Positions 35,074-47,816 of a DNA stretch of 64,000 nucleotides are shown piece by piece. Every line of letters begins with the position of its first letter. Positions within the stretch are counted from its first letter, which is position 1. The notes beneath the pieces are model-generated. The model searched no databases. It was not told the origin of the DNA and saw nothing but the letters and a program-made list of their open reading frames with translations. The DNA is from Ectobius pallidus (Eukaryota; Arthropoda; Insecta; Blattodea; Ectobiidae). The translations under genes were made by a program, and so were the position numbers. The stretch covers positions 7,432,530-7,496,529 of the forward strand of contig CAXKWD010000006.1 of NCBI GenBank assembly GCA_964059195.1, read 5' to 3'.

Positions 35074-35225
35074 GAATGTTAAAGAAAGGCAAAAGAGGAT
35101 GGCAACTGGTGGTGCCCCCCCCTGCTGATGCCAAAATCGACGCAGAGATAATGACACTGACGCCTCACCTAATGGTAGAGGTTGAAGGCGTGATTGACAG
35201 TGACACTGGCGTCATTGTGATGGGT

Positions 35226-36075
35226 AAGATGTGTACATACAAAATTAAAGGCATTTGTTATAAAATAAGTTGAATGTAAAATTATTCTGTAGTAAGTCAG
35301 GACTCAGGCCTATCAAAAAGTAGTTAATAATTTTCCAAGTTGTAGTAATATAATATGTAAAAGTATGCCTACGTACAAGTATGTAAATTTAGGGCTAACT
35401 TGTACCTTCAGAAAATGTGCAAGCATTATTATTATTATTACTCAGATTCTGAATAGACAATATTTAATCATACATCCTCCACCCAAAATGTATGGCATAA
35501 AATTAACTTCATTATTACTACCAAAATGTATTGCATGCTTCTTTTATGTTGTGTAATGCCTTAATGTTGTATTATGAATGTCACCGATTTTTGCTTGTCA
35601 CGTGATAATTGTGAGTGACAAATGGTCAAGTATGGTATCAAGAGGGCTCTGGAAGGAAGGACTATGGAGCCCAAGGGGGTTAGTGGAGAAGTTTTTGAAT
35701 GGAGCCAGTTGATGGGAGGACGTGACAGAGAAAGGGCGCTGGAAGGAGGGACAGAAGTTGGTAAAGTGGATTCCAAAGTGGATAGGTATATGGTAATCTG
35801 GTGTGTTTTTATCCTGTGGAAAGAAATGGAGAAACTCTCTGTCAAGAAGAGAATGTAGAGCTTACATTGTGCCTGGACGGAGTACAGATTGGATATCTGT
35901 CCTAGAAGTTTCGAGAAGTGACTTTTTTTTTGTGGGATCCGATGTAAAGAGCATGAAGTCTATTTTTGTGTTGAATATGTTAAATATGCAGTAAATTTGC
36001 TGTTGTTTAAACTTGTCAGTGAGGAACAAATTAGAAAGAAATCTAAAAGTACCTGAGATTGGACAGACTGTCAAA
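35226..36075. other. No gene recognised
   Basis: Mixed AT-rich and purine-rich sequence with a short (ATT) run near 35428. Short open frames such as 35622-35858 have no recognisable content. Confidence 0.5.
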
Positions 36076-36145
36076 GGAGAGCCATCGGTAGAGCATGAGA
36101 CTCTTAATCTCAGGGTCGTGGGTTCGGGCCCCACTTTGGGTGCCA
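36076..36145 (+). pseudogene. tRNA-Lys(CTT)-like pseudogene or SINE head
   Basis: The D-arm to T-arm part is well kept: TCGGTAGAGCATGAGACTC, anticodon CTT at 36101-36104, and GGGTTCGGGCCCC as B box and T arm. The 5' acceptor strand is replaced by unrelated sequence, and the 3' strand (TTGGGTG) has no partner. It is therefore not a working tRNA and is probably a tRNA-derived repeat fragment. Confidence 0.6.
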
Positions 36146-36365
36146 ATCGTTTGCCACGTGCTTCCTTAAGTGATGTAAAGAGCATGAAAAGCAGAAGCAG
36201 TTAAGGCAAGAATCCAGTCTACAAGAGTGTCGGGACTAAAGACAGAGCAAACATGGAAGCCACAGCAGATACTGGAAAAGGATGGAAGGTGTTGGAAGTG
36301 TATTATTATTGTTGTTATTATTATTATTTTAGAGAATGGACTACTGTAATAATAATAATAACAGG

Positions 36366-39300
36366 CAAGAAGCAGAAGAAGTTGAACGATGTGTATCAGT
36401 ACGGTATGTAAATCTCTCTCTCTCTGGAGGTTTTTTTTAAGATCTGACGCATCAACAATAGTTCTAGCTGTCCCTCGCGAAGGACCTATGCATGAACGAG
36501 AACAAGAGGTTCCTGAACATAGACCTCCACCCTACATGCTACAGGAGATAGTTCAAGATCCCAGGCCACCACCACCACGCTACATGCCCCAAGAGTTAGT
36601 TGTAGATCATAGGCCTCCCCCATACAGTCCCCAGTTCAAATGTGGCTTTTCTAATACTGTGGAAAGATTGGAAGATTGTCACAGCTCGATTTTTCACTCG
36701 ATCGAACGCAACGGTTTCAGACATGAGACAATTTGCATGCGAGGAGACGGGAATAATGATTTTATAACATGGGGGAGGTACTGTAACGTCCTATGTGACA
36801 TGTACTTAAACAAAGGGATAGTGGTAAGTTCTAATGTATATCTATATATATATGTATTCTTACAACGTTCTGTAACGAACATCGTACGTCACATAGTGTT
36901 GTACTGTGAAATCTACATACCGAAATTACTATATAATCCTTTCTGTTCAAATTCAAATTCTTTATTCTCCATAAATATACAACAGTACATGTGGATTCGT
37001 CAGTATTGTCTTACAAATAAAGTATACAATAAAGAATGAAGTGTTCAGTTCCATAAAATATGTTAAAATATGTTAAGAAAACCAATAGGCAACACATAGT
37101 GACTCAGAATTATACTCAAAACAATTAGTACAAATATTCATTTATACTATACAGGACCTTATTTATCAGATATTCTTTTAATCTCTTCTTATAAAGATTT
37201 CCATTACAGTGCTTTATGTAATTTGGAAGCTTATTGTAAAAGGTAATTCCTATATTGTGTGGATCTTTGTCAATTGATTTAATTTTATGAGTCTGTAAAT
37301 GCAAGTTTCCTTTATACCTTGTTACATATGTATGTATATCCTCATTTTTCTTAAATTTATTCATATTAGATTTAATAAATATTAATATCTTGTACACATA
37401 CAGTGAATATACAGTAAAGTATTTTTTTGTTCTAAAGATTTCCCGACAACTTTCCATTTTATTCATTTTATAGATTATTCTGAGACATTTCTTTTGCAAG
37501 ATCAATACCCTATTTAGACAAGTGGATCCACATGAGCCCCAAAGTTCAATACCATACCCCAGGTGTGGAAGTACAAGACCATTATAGGCAATTCTTAAAA
37601 CATGTTGGTCAACATAATGAGCTAAATTTAAAATTACATATATTCCTTTGGCTATCTTTTTACATACTGAGTCAACATGAGTTTCCCACGTCAAGTACTT
37701 GTCCATAAATATTCCAAGAAAAAAATGAGAGTTGTTTTCTTTTACATCTCCCTCATCAAATTTTAGTTTAAATACTTCTTCATTTGTGGTTTTCTTTAAT
37801 TCAAATTGTAACGCTGTTTAAATTTACCGCGATCCCATCCCCTCCGTCTACGCTCTCTGATTTAAGTAGTGTATGATTTCGCCGCTGCATACCGAGGCGA
37901 AGTGGTGACCAAGTTTCCTACCGTCTGCCAGACTGTGTTAGGCATCTGCCTAGTTTGTTTGGGAGCGGCGAGGATGGGTCAGCCTCTTCAGTGTGAGTAG
38001 CGATATCGTCACTATTTATTCTTCAAAACTATTCTAAGTGCCTTCAGCACATCATGCCACAATTCGTATTTAATATAACTTACGCAGGAAAGGACAATGA
38101 ATATACCTATTATCAGGGTTAGCTTAAATTAGTGTCCTTACATTTATGGACTTTATGGATAAGGAACAAATCTTTGTATTAAGTTAGTTTATTGCGTGGT
38201 ATTATAAATTGTATCATGTGGAAATTAGTCCTGCATCAGATTAGTGACCTTGTAGGGTTCCATGCTTGTAGTTCATGATGGTGTAAGATCAGGAAAAAGA
38301 AATTATTACATACATTCGGATATATATATATATTTTGCGGAAAATTGTCTGATGTTTCGCTGCTGGAATCATTGTGCTATTGCCATTTCATAGATGTTTG
38401 TTTAAAAGAATTTCTTTAGTGGGCGTATCGTCGCCACTTGCTTAGCCCGTTGCATCTTGGGTAGAACTTGTCACGTAATTGCTGTCCCAGATGATATATT
38501 TATAGAAGTCATTAACTTGGGCTTCCATTTCTTTCAAGTTTCATGTTAAATGTCACAATGTCATATGAATAAATTAATCGAGCCTGTATTCTGTAGCAGA
38601 CGTTAACGTCATTCAGACAACTAACAAAGACATCACAGCCATAAGCAAAGTAGTATACAAGAAATAAGTAAAATACAGAAAAGTCACAATAATGAAGAAC
38701 TACAGCATATCCATATCTTAAAAGATGCAGGAAATAATAAGGAATTAAAATATGTTAACCATATTTTAATCCAATAAATACTACAAAAGTTATTAATTTA
38801 ATAAACATTTCCTTTGTCTATTTCGCGGGAGATTTTACCCATCGATAAGAACTCATAGTCAAACGAACTTTATGGGATAAACCCAATGAATCATCAATTC
38901 CCCGCCGCTGCAATAATCATGTACAGCACTACCCGTATTAGACTGACGTCAGTGAGAGCCAATCACAGTAGAGATAGCATCACTGACGACAGTAGAGGGG
39001 TGCTGCATTTGTAATGAAGAGTACTATATCGGCTGGAGTGGGAGAGAAGCTGCTAGTGTATATAACGCGTAGCGCGTGCTTCACACGGTCTTATATACTT
39101 ATATACTTACAACGCTTACGGTCGTACACGTCGTGCAGGCTACTCAGCAATGGACGCTGGTAATTCGGACCATGCTCGCCGAGTATTTCTAAGCGCATGG
39201 CGCAAATAAATATACAGCCTAGAAGGAAACCCAGGATCACCCACGGACATCATGGTTAATAACCTTTAACTAATATCAGGTTGGTAAATTCTAGTGTGTT

Positions 39301-42300
39301 CTAACCAGAATAGGCGCGTTTATACCAGGCCTTAAATATCAGTAGAACTTCTCTCTCCAACCCAAGCTCCATAGTAATATACTTTTATAACAGATCACCA
39401 TTGTAAACAATAGTAATAAATGCTGACTAATTAATCCCCTGAAGATAAAGTTTCTCATTTGCTCTACCATAGAAATCCTTCGCCACCCCAGATAGTCATT
39501 TCAGGAACACAGCAGCCAGAGAGATCTGGCAACGCAGCACTGTACGAGGAAGAACATAAGGTAAAATGGCTTCCCTCACTTCACTTAGATGTACAACAAC
39601 GAACCTCTTCCAATATCCTACGAAACCCCTTTCAATGTGGCACCCAACCCTTACAATTCCGCATAGCATTTCATGTTCTGTTAATTTGGCTTGAAAATTG
39701 TTTGATTATAAAGCCAGTTACATTTGTTTTGCAAGCACATTCCAGTAATTATACTAGCACTATTTTCAGACATTAGAATTATGTATAGTGATTTAGGCCT
39801 TGATGTGAATTATAATACACGCACTGGTAGGGCTTAGTTATTTTTATAATCTGTTCTGGTTCATATAGTTCACTGTGCGTAACGTCATTTCAGGCTTCAG
39901 GCCAAAATATATTTGTAGCACCTATTCACAGTTATGTGGAAGAAATGGTAGGGTTCAAAGTTTGTCATTTTAGGTCATGCCTGAGATTATTTGCATATTT
40001 ATGGAAATGAGCTTTCTTTCAATATATATTCATAGATATCAAGTAGTTTGCCTTTTCTAGCATTTCATAGTAGATCTCAATTATTAAATTACCGATTTAT
40101 TACAAGGTAGTTTGATCGTCCCATGCATATTACTGTTAAAATATAAGGTTAGTTTCAGGTATTTCTTCCTTTTCACTATTAAATATAAAAAAAAACTATT
40201 CTGTTAATATCTGCACCCATAGTTTGCTCAAATTTATCTAGGCTATTCTTATAGGCTACATTGCGTGTAGCTTGCTTGTTATAGTCAGTGAACCTTTAGT
40301 ACTCTACATTATGTTATAACCCCATATTTGTATTCATCCTTCTGGCAATGTGCAGGCTTATCTCTTAGCCTACATTTTGGTCTAGTTGTTTGCTAGTGCT
40401 TTACATAAATATTCCCCTAATCTTATATTCCACTTTCAAAGATAAAACCTCATTAGGTTCTTGCATCGATAATTATTTTACGAATGTTCATTCTTCCCGC
40501 TGGATGGCATCGGTTATTCCTACGACCATCTCAGACCATTATATAGTGACAGCTTCAATGTCCCTGGAGTGTAATCCTCCCTCCGAATCTGTGCGGAATA
40601 AAAACAATGTAAATCCTATCGTTATTAGAAAATTCAACCAAGACAGTAATATCCAATTTTACGACTTAGTCAGATCTACTAACTGGATAGAGATTTATAT
40701 TATACAAGATATTAACTTAAAGTTTATATTTTTTCTCAACATACTGTTGACATACGTGAACTCTTGCTTTCCTTTGGCTACAATAAGGAACGCCAATAAA
40801 GTAAATATGAAGTGGTATACAGATGAGTTAAAGCTTATGAAAAATAAGTGTATGAAGTATTACTATTTGGGGAAGACCACTGGCCTATCTTACTATTGGG
40901 AACGCTACAAGACCATGATGAACCTATATAATGGACACTTGAAAACGGCCAAGCGTACATTTAACGATACCCTAATAGGTGAGACCTGTGATAAACCTAG
41001 AAAAATGTGGAAGATAATCAATAGCTTGTGCTCAGTGAACTGTGTATCTCGGGACATTTCTGACAATTCAACTATGAACGCTGAAACATTTAATAACCAC
41101 TTTGTAGATAATATCTCTGAGCTTGTGTCTAAAATTGAGGTTAGTAAGAAGAACGTTGAACAGTACTTGGATAATACTCCTGTGAATCCTAACGTTTTTC
41201 AATTCTGTCAAGTGAAGGTGGAAAATGTGTTTGCAGCCATCAACTCAATGAATAACAGTGGCAGTCTGGATATATTCAATTTAAACTCCTCGATTTTTAA
41301 ACTTTCTAGTGATCACTTGTGTGAAGTACTTACTCATTTAATAAACTATTCCATCACTAAAAGCATATTTCCGGACAGGTTAAAAGTGTCAAAAATTATC
41401 CCTATTCATAAAAAAGGGGAAAAGTCCAATCCTGACAACTATAGGCCTATAGCTCTGGTGCCCGTGTTATCTAAAATAATTGAAAGATTACTAGCGGATC
41501 AGATTAGTACATATCTTGAAGAAAAGGGTCTACTAGCAAGTGAGCAGTATGGTTTTCGTAAAAATAGATCAACCATTGATGCTGTAAATATGTACATTCA
41601 AGACACTCTGGATGCAATGGAAAGCCAACAACATGTATGTGCAAAGTTTTTTGATTTATCGAGAGCTTTCGACACAGTCTCTCACGAGATACTATTGTGT
41701 AAATTAAAACAGCTAGGCTTCAGCGAGGGTGCTGTCAAACTCTTAAAATCATACTTATCGAATAGATCTCAAGCAGTATATTATAACGGCAATCTTTCTG
41801 GCTTCAGATTAACTCAATTCGGGGTCCCACAGGGGTCTATTCTGGGGCCTCTACTTTTCATCATATATGTGAACGATCTCCCCAAGAATGTTAGCGGAGA
41901 CGGAGTTTCTTGCTATATGTATGCTGATGACATCTGTATGAACTTCAAAACTAGTGGGTTAAATAACGAACTGTTAATTGGTGAAAAAGTGGATGTACTA
42001 AGTGATTGGTGTAAAGCCAATAAGCTAGCACTAAATTTAGATAAAACTCAGGATTTAGTTATTACCTATGCCAATACAGAAAGGGCAAAACCACCCGTCA
42101 AATTCATAGGTATGTGGATACAAGATAATTTAAAATGGAATTCGCACATTGATCGTATAACACCTAAAATTGCACAAGGCGTCTTTATGATAAGAAGACT
42201 TAAGAAGATGGTGTCGCTTGAAGTTTTACTGAAAGTGTATTACAGTTATGTTCACAGTCACTTACTGTATGGAACCATGCTATGGGCTAACTGTGCGAAT

Positions 42301-42762
42301 GCTAATGCAGTGTTTGTGCTTCAGAAGAGGGCTGTGCGCGGTATGGTTGGAGTAGCTCCTCACACCCACTGCAAACCCTATTTTATTAAAATGGCGATCC
42401 TGCCCTTGATATGTATATATATTTATCAGTGTCTAATTTATACCAAAGGTAACAGTAATCTCTTTTTAACAAATAGAGACACCCATAATTATGAAAATAG
42501 AAATAGTCACAAGTTGAAACCATATTTTTGCTCCTATAGTAGGTCACAAGCGGGATGTAAATATACTGCAATTAAATTATTTAATCACTTACCCGCTGAG
42601 GTGCAAGAGATGGAGGAAGTCAAATTCAAAAGAACTATAAAGAGATTTTTATTGCAACATTGTTTTTATAGTATAGATGAATATCTGCAGACTCCTTGGA
42701 ACACATGACTGTAAAGTCACCTGACTTTTCCAACACAATTGTACAATTGTCTATGGAATAAA

Positions 42763-42810
<48 letters not shown>

Positions 42811-44574
42811 TGTTTATTCAGATGGTCATATCTGATTAAAAATTTTGGGTGCAGTCAAATTTAATTACATTCTGCTTCTGGATTTTTCTCATAGTTTTCC
42901 TTCCATTATTCTAAATTCTGTAGTGCTAATTATTTATAAATGATTTGTGACTTGAATTAGCTCTTTGACATTCTAAATATTCTGAATTATTATACCTGCT
43001 ATTGAAACTTAGGTATGCTTAATCATAATTTTCACTCTGTTCTTCCTTATGCCAATTATACATAAACTGTGCTTTGGAGATTAGGTGATTTGAGATTCTA
43101 GAATTATTCTAGTCCTGATTGGAGTCACATTTTGTCTATGCTAATTTAAGAATTATACATTGGTGTCTTGTATGCTCTTGTGACTTGGAGTAATTTCTTA
43201 ATTAATCAGATATTTCACTCATCCAATTATGAAATACTAGTCATTTAGAGTCAATGTTTATTTATTCAACAATACTTTATATTGTACATTATTGTTAAAT
43301 TATATATATTAAATCTTTATTCTTGGGATTTTGGGATTTATGCTGAACTGCTATTGCCCGTTGCTCTCAACCTGTTTTGGAGATAACATCTTCGGCCTTT
43401 CTGGGAATTGTCTTCACGCTCTTCCAGCATTTCAAGAGAGATAATTTCATTGAGTTTTTGATAGGTCTGTAAATAAAAGATAGTCTTTATTTCAAATATA
43501 TATATATGATATGGCATCTTCTTTCTAGTTCATACAGTTACTTATTTTATTTAAATATAGCAACATTAATATTAACTTAAATAAATAATTTCTAAACAGA
43601 GTTAAACTATAATAATACTAATTAAATCATACATTCTAAATAAAAGTGTTGCAAAATTTAATGCAGCCTGTTTTCCTTGCATTGCAAATTAAATTTATCG
43701 ATCGAAAATATGAAAATAGTTGGTTGGCTGTATCAGTAGCACTATTAATTAATTGAGCATCTGTTTTGTTCCAACAAATAGCGGTACTATCATCCGCATA
43801 TGTAATAATTTTACTATCTACAGGATTTATGACATCATTTATGTATGCAATGAAAAGAAAGGGGCCTAGTACCGACCCTTGCGGTACACCGCTTGTCACA
43901 TCCCCTATACTAGAGGTTACAAATTTGAGTTCGTTATTTCGTTTGTGGGGTATTTCAGTGTACTGTACTCTTTTTGTTAGATATGATTCAATTAAATCTT
44001 TTGCTATTCCTCTAACCCCATACCTCTCCAATTTATCAATTAATGTCTTATGCTGCACACAATCAAATGCCTTGGATAAGTCAAGATAAAGACCTGTTAC
44101 TTTGTTTTTTTCTTCTAGCCTTTTTAGTATCTCATGGACCAAATCTATAGCAGCAGTTATTGTTGATTTACCAGACTGTAATCCATGTTGGTTAGGATTG
44201 AAGATATTATTAATTTGAAAAAACTTATTAATTCTATTTAGAATTATTTTTTCGAAAAGTTTGCCAAAGGTCGATGTGAGTGTTATTGGTCTATAATTTT
44301 GCACATTACTTTTTTCTCCTTTTTTAAAGACTGGTCTTACAATACTTAATTTTAAACATTCAGGAAATACACCACTATTCATAGACACATTAATTAAATA
44401 AGTCAATATATTAACTACTCCTTCCTTAATTTGTTTTAAAAGTGTTGATGAAATTCCATCCCAGCCACTGGAGGTTTTATGTTTTAGTTCATTTATTTCT
44501 TTGATTATTTCTGTACTATAATTTAGTTCATATTTCAGGTCCGAAGACAAATGGGGAATAATGTTCCGCAGTAA
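36366..44574 (+). CDS. A gene, three exons, retroelement-filled last intron
   Basis: Exon 1 piece is 36366-36403 (QEAEEVERCVSV, then GTATGT). Exon 2 is 36442-36823, with an AAG acceptor, RPPPY-rich linker, CGFSN, CHSSIFH and WGRYCNVLC; the CNG before the third His is changed to RNG, so one expected Cys ligand is lost. Exon 3 is 44539-44574 (VRRQMGNNVPQ then stop). The 7.7 kb last intron exists because retroelements landed in a roughly 130-base intron. The 5' end of exon 1 is replaced by AAT repeats and lacks an ATG. It is nearly complete but probably not expressed normally. Confidence 0.6.
37125..37809 (-). pseudogene. Reverse transcriptase, C-terminal part of outer element
   Basis: It continues the RT interrupted at 43640: FLGIFMDKYLTWETHVD, then YGIELWGSCG and LQKKCLRIIYKM, the usual thumb and C-terminal segments of this clade. 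The last codons end NEYLY just before the element's 3' untranslated part. Confidence 0.8.
37810..40400. other. Left part of nested block, no gene recognised
   Basis: More GC-rich than its surroundings in places (37830-38000, 38940-39180). A short frame at 39459-39776 has no recognisable content. It is probably the flank of another, uncharacterised element. Confidence 0.4.
40400..42708 (+). mobile_element. Non-LTR retrotransposon ORF2, plus strand, nearly full RT
   Basis: The frame is open for about 770 codons. The N-terminus holds the end of an endonuclease domain (SDHYIVTASM). The RT domain has PIHKKGEKSNPDNYRPI, FDLSRAFDTVSHE, FGVPQGSILGPLLFIIYVND and catalytic YADD. A C-terminal connector follows (FIGMWIQDNLKWNSHID and YGTMLWANC). 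The first part of the endonuclease is missing, so the copy is 5'-truncated although its RT is intact. An AATAAA and a (TTA)n tail (42763-42811) follow, which fits the 3' end of such an element. Confidence 0.85.
42812..43640. other. Right part of nested block, no gene recognised
   Basis: AT-rich sequence between the (TTA)n tail and the point where the outer RT resumes. It includes a short (TA)n run near 43498. Confidence 0.45.
43640..44525 (-). pseudogene. Reverse transcriptase, N-terminal part of outer element
   Basis: The minus-strand frame has KHKTSSGWDGISSTLLKQIK, then VRPVFKKGEKSNVQNYRPIT, LDLSKAFDCVQHK, SGVPQGSVLGPFLF and the catalytic YADD (ITYADDSTAI). This is a jockey/CR1-like non-LTR RT. 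No endonuclease domain is present because of 5' truncation. It ends at CIKFCN, where the nested block begins. Confidence 0.85.
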
Positions 44575-45335
44575 ACCTTAACCTGTAATTATGGATGTTG
44601 TACAACACCTTAACCTGTAGTAATTATATTACAACTCGAACATATAAGATTACCTATTATTTCCTACAAAGGAACATTAACATTAAACAAGAAAGAATGA
44701 TTTTTTTAGTTTCGGTATGCTATTTGACATTAGAAACCAGTGTCTATTTGCCTTTCTTTGAACCTATGAAAACAGTGCCGTTGTAACATGCCTGTGCATA
44801 CCATTTCACTTCCCGCATTATAACTAATGCAATCCTTCTTATGTAATAAAACACTAGTTGACAGTATAATTTAGTTAATAGTGTAGATATTAAATTAAAA
44901 TCTGAGTAAAGACTACATATTTTATAATTTTTCTCTTTCAGTCACAAAACGAGAAAATTTTCGTAATATTTTATAGAGTCTATTTGTTTTTAGCTGTATT
45001 TTTACATATGAATTAGAATTTCGTCTGTAATATTGGCCTGTTCAATGTGTCTGTTGTAGGCTAGTCTATATTTAATTAATAAACTAAACTCAGAGAGGAG
45101 CAAGAATATAAATAAGTGTGTAATTGCATAATCAAACATATATGATTTCTTTAACCGGTAACTTTTAAATTACGATATATTTAAGTCAAATATTAATTTA
45201 ACCTAATGATTTTGTTGTAAATTATTTTACAGCATTTGTGAATCCTACACACAGGTTTGCTGTACTTCCAGCTAGAAGTGTATCCTATTATAGGGTTGTA
45301 ATAGAAAAAGAGGCATAAGTTTTTTAAAAATTCGT

Positions 45336-46568
45336 ACTTACCCCTCCGAACGAATATGCATATAGAACCTGATGAAAAATTACCTTCTTCCCCATATGAC
45401 ACTTGAGAAACTTGTAATTCTAAATATCTCTTTCCAATATCATCTTTTCCAATCTTGTCATCCTCCTTTGTCTTCACATTGTGTTCACCTCAAGTCTCCA
45501 ACAGTTTTTTTTTTTTTTTTGAAAATCAAAGAATTTCATATCTCATTCATTACAGATGTGCAACTCTAATTTTATGAAGAAGAAAAAAAGGATATGACCT
45601 TTGATTGCTGTTATGACTTACATCATGCTTCAAGAATATGACTGATTGTGTATTTCTATTTCTATTAGTTCCGTCTATAACGGTTTTTCAAGATCCTTAT
45701 TGTTAATGATGAGAGAAGCCGGATGTTGTGGAAAAAAAAATACATGTGTTGTGACCACCATAATGATGAGCTGTAACCACTATTCCGGATATAACTGTTC
45801 CGTGATACCTATGATGAATAGGAATTACCTTTAGACGGCCTACATTTTGGTTAGCTATTAATGGTTTGTATGTACCGGCTTATTGTACTATAATAATAAT
45901 ATTTCTTGTGAAAATTAAATAAATAAGGTAAAGTTAAATGATGATTTATTTTACCCATGAAAACACTCCTATCCAAAAATCAGATGTAAGGCAAATATAG
46001 ATGCACTTGGTGTACATTGCAAGATCGTAAGATTATTCTGCGGGTTCATACATTGAGAACTGGTTTCATAAGAGGTCTTGTAATTAACATTATTTATAAA
46101 AAAAAACAATATTCAGTGAAGTATAACAGCTACAACCTTGAAATTTAAAAGGTTTTGTACATACATCGTAACAGGTGAATGTACAAATTTTGAATTAAAT
46201 CGCTTCGCTAGAAAAAAAGTTTTGCTATACATTATTTTATTCCAGTTGTGATTCATACATATAAAGCTTGCTCAAATTCTACCGAAGTAATCATTGAACA
46301 AAATATAGATTGTTATCAAGAAAATGTGTTACAGATTCAGCCTGTTGGTAACGGCCTGCTGGTAACGATTAGTTAGCAAGCAAGCAGGATCTTCCTGCAT
46401 GCCGAAAATGTTATAACGTCTGTGCTCAGTGTAACATTGCAATGCATTACAACTTACCGATTTTTTATAACTCAAACAGACAAAAACATATCGCTTTACA
46501 TTTAACTATGATGTTAATAATTTGGAGCTCCTCTATTTAGTAAGCAATGTCTTTGTTTTATAGAAATT

Positions 46569-46571
<3 letters not shown>
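45336..46571. other. No gene recognised
   Basis: AT-rich unique sequence with poly-T (45506-45523) and poly-A runs. Short frames (for example 45646-45834) show no domain. Confidence 0.5.
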
Positions 46572-46599
<28 letters not shown>

Positions 46600-46624
46600 A
46601 CATGTTAAGGAATAGCGCGGGGAC

Positions 46625-47165
46625 GTAGACTAATGCGCTGCATACATATTGGGAGTTTGCCTACCAAACATAGAATTCAACATTTAAAAAAAAGTAGTCG
46701 CTGTATTCGTAAAGGGAGTTGCTTAACAGTTTTGGCGCTGCATACATAAGGGGAGCTGGCCTACCAGACATAGAATTCAAAATTTAAAAAGTAGTCGATG
46801 TATTCGTAAAGGGAGTTGGTTAACAGTTTTGGCGCTGCATACATAAAAGAAGTTGGCCTACCATACACAAAATTCAGAATTTAAAACGTATCCTCTGTAT
46901 TCGTAAAGGGAGTTGGTTAACGGTTTTGGCGCAGCATACATAAAAGAAGTTGGCCTACCATACATAGAATTCAGAATTTAAAAAGTATCCGCTGTATTCG
47001 TAAAGGGAGTTGGTTAACAGTTTTGGCGCTGCATACATAATGTGAGTTGGCCTACCATACACAGAATTCATAATTTAAAAAACAGTCGCCACATTCGTAA
47101 AAGGAATTGTTTAACAGTTTTGGCGCTGCATACATAATGTGAGTTGGCCTACCATACATAGAATT
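46625..47165 (+). repeat. Minisatellite, about 97 bp period, 5-6 copies
   Basis: The phrase GGCGCTGCATACATAA recurs near 46734, 46831, 46928, 47025 and 47121, with an earlier degenerate copy near 46637. Each unit also contains TGGCCTACCATACA and GTATTCGTAAAGGGAGTTG. An (AAT)n run lies just upstream at 46572-46598. Confidence 0.9.
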
Positions 47166-47457
47166 CAATAAAGTAATAACAGAATAATAAAATATATCCT
47201 CCCTATCCACCATATTGTGTCTTTCTAGAATTTCCACCAAATTTGAAAAAGACATATTTCATATATCCCGCCTTACCCCACCATATTGAAGCTTCCGCCA
47301 TTTTGAGGCTTCCTCTATTTCTGTATTTTCATTTATCCCGCTAAATTTAAAATAAAATTTCGACTTAGATCACTCTTGCATTTAATGTTCAATTTCGACT
47401 TAACTCATTCTTCCATTTAGAAATTTTGAATCTGGCGCTAGCAACCATTTTTTTTAA

Positions 47458-47550
47458 ATCCGCCATCTTGGATGACGTCATTACCCCCACCACTTTTGAC
47501 AGTTATTTGACCTTGACCTAGTTAGCAATTGACCTTGACCTACCTGACTA
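47458..47550 (+). promoter_or_regulatory. Cluster of CCGCCATCTTGG, TGACGTCA and TGACCTTGACCT motifs
   Basis: Within 90 bases lie CCGCCATCTTGG (YY1-like), TGACGTCA (CRE), and two copies of TGACCTTGACCT, which contain the TCAAGGTCA site of FTZ-F1/ERR-type nuclear receptors on the other strand. They lie directly upstream of an A-type exon. This could be a promoter region or part of a common repeat. Confidence 0.35.
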
Positions 47551-47586
47551 AAAAGGGACTGATACCACTAACGTTTGATTTACAGC

Positions 47587-47813
47587 TGGAACCTCGACAG
47601 ACCTTACCACAGTTTAAATGCGGTCACTCGAATGTAGAAGAACGTATCGAGGATTGTCACTCCTCCATCCATCACATAATAGAATGTGATGGTCGAATAC
47701 ACAAAACGACCTGCATGTATGGAACCGTAGATACCCACTTCATATCGTGGGGTACCTACTGTCATAAGGGATGTGATCTCTACCTAAGCAGAGCAATAGA
47801 GGCAATTCATTAA
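47587..47813 (+). pseudogene. A gene, second exon only (diverged copy)
   Basis: After a TTTACAG acceptor-like site the frame reads LEPRQTLPQFKCGHSN, then CHSSIHH, CDGRIH and WGTYCHKGC, the full A-type ligand set. Where other copies have the GTAAGT donor directly after the IE codons, this copy has 13 extra bases with an in-frame TAA before GTAAGT. No first exon and no LRRQ last exon are identified. It is the most diverged complete A domain in the window. Confidence 0.65.
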
Positions 47814-47816
47814 GGT

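Larger units (their letters stand above)
33693..35225 (+). pseudogene. Myb/SANT-like DNA-binding gene, interrupted
   Basis: Exon 1 (33693-33871) encodes MNQKKKHFTELEKTLLKAI and, after a one-base loss in an A run near 33783, RKKETWEKVVAQFN. This is the helix pattern of the Myb/SANT-like domain common in insect transposon-related genes. A GTAAGC donor follows. Exon 2 starts at 34233 (ATSKQLQRLWLNLNVE). At 34282 it is split by a 0.8 kb insertion, and it resumes at 35066 with VEMNVKERQKRMATGG. A C-run frameshift follows, then ADAKIDAEIMTLTPHL. Flanking DNA to 36075 shows no further exon. Confidence 0.6.
36954..44525 (-). mobile_element. Non-LTR retrotransposon inserted in A-gene intron, with nested insert
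   Basis: Comparison with the empty intron at 26385-26402 shows that sequence from 36954 to 44525 is extra and flanked by GTTCA on both sides. The element is on the minus strand and 5'-truncated at the start of its RT domain (right end). Its 3' end (left) has GAATTT repeats next to AATAAAG. A further block (about 37810-43640) has landed inside it. Confidence 0.75.

Noticed and set aside
36076..36145. Functional tRNA-Lys gene
   Set aside because: The acceptor stem cannot pair because its 5' strand is replaced; only the D-to-T-arm part is conserved.
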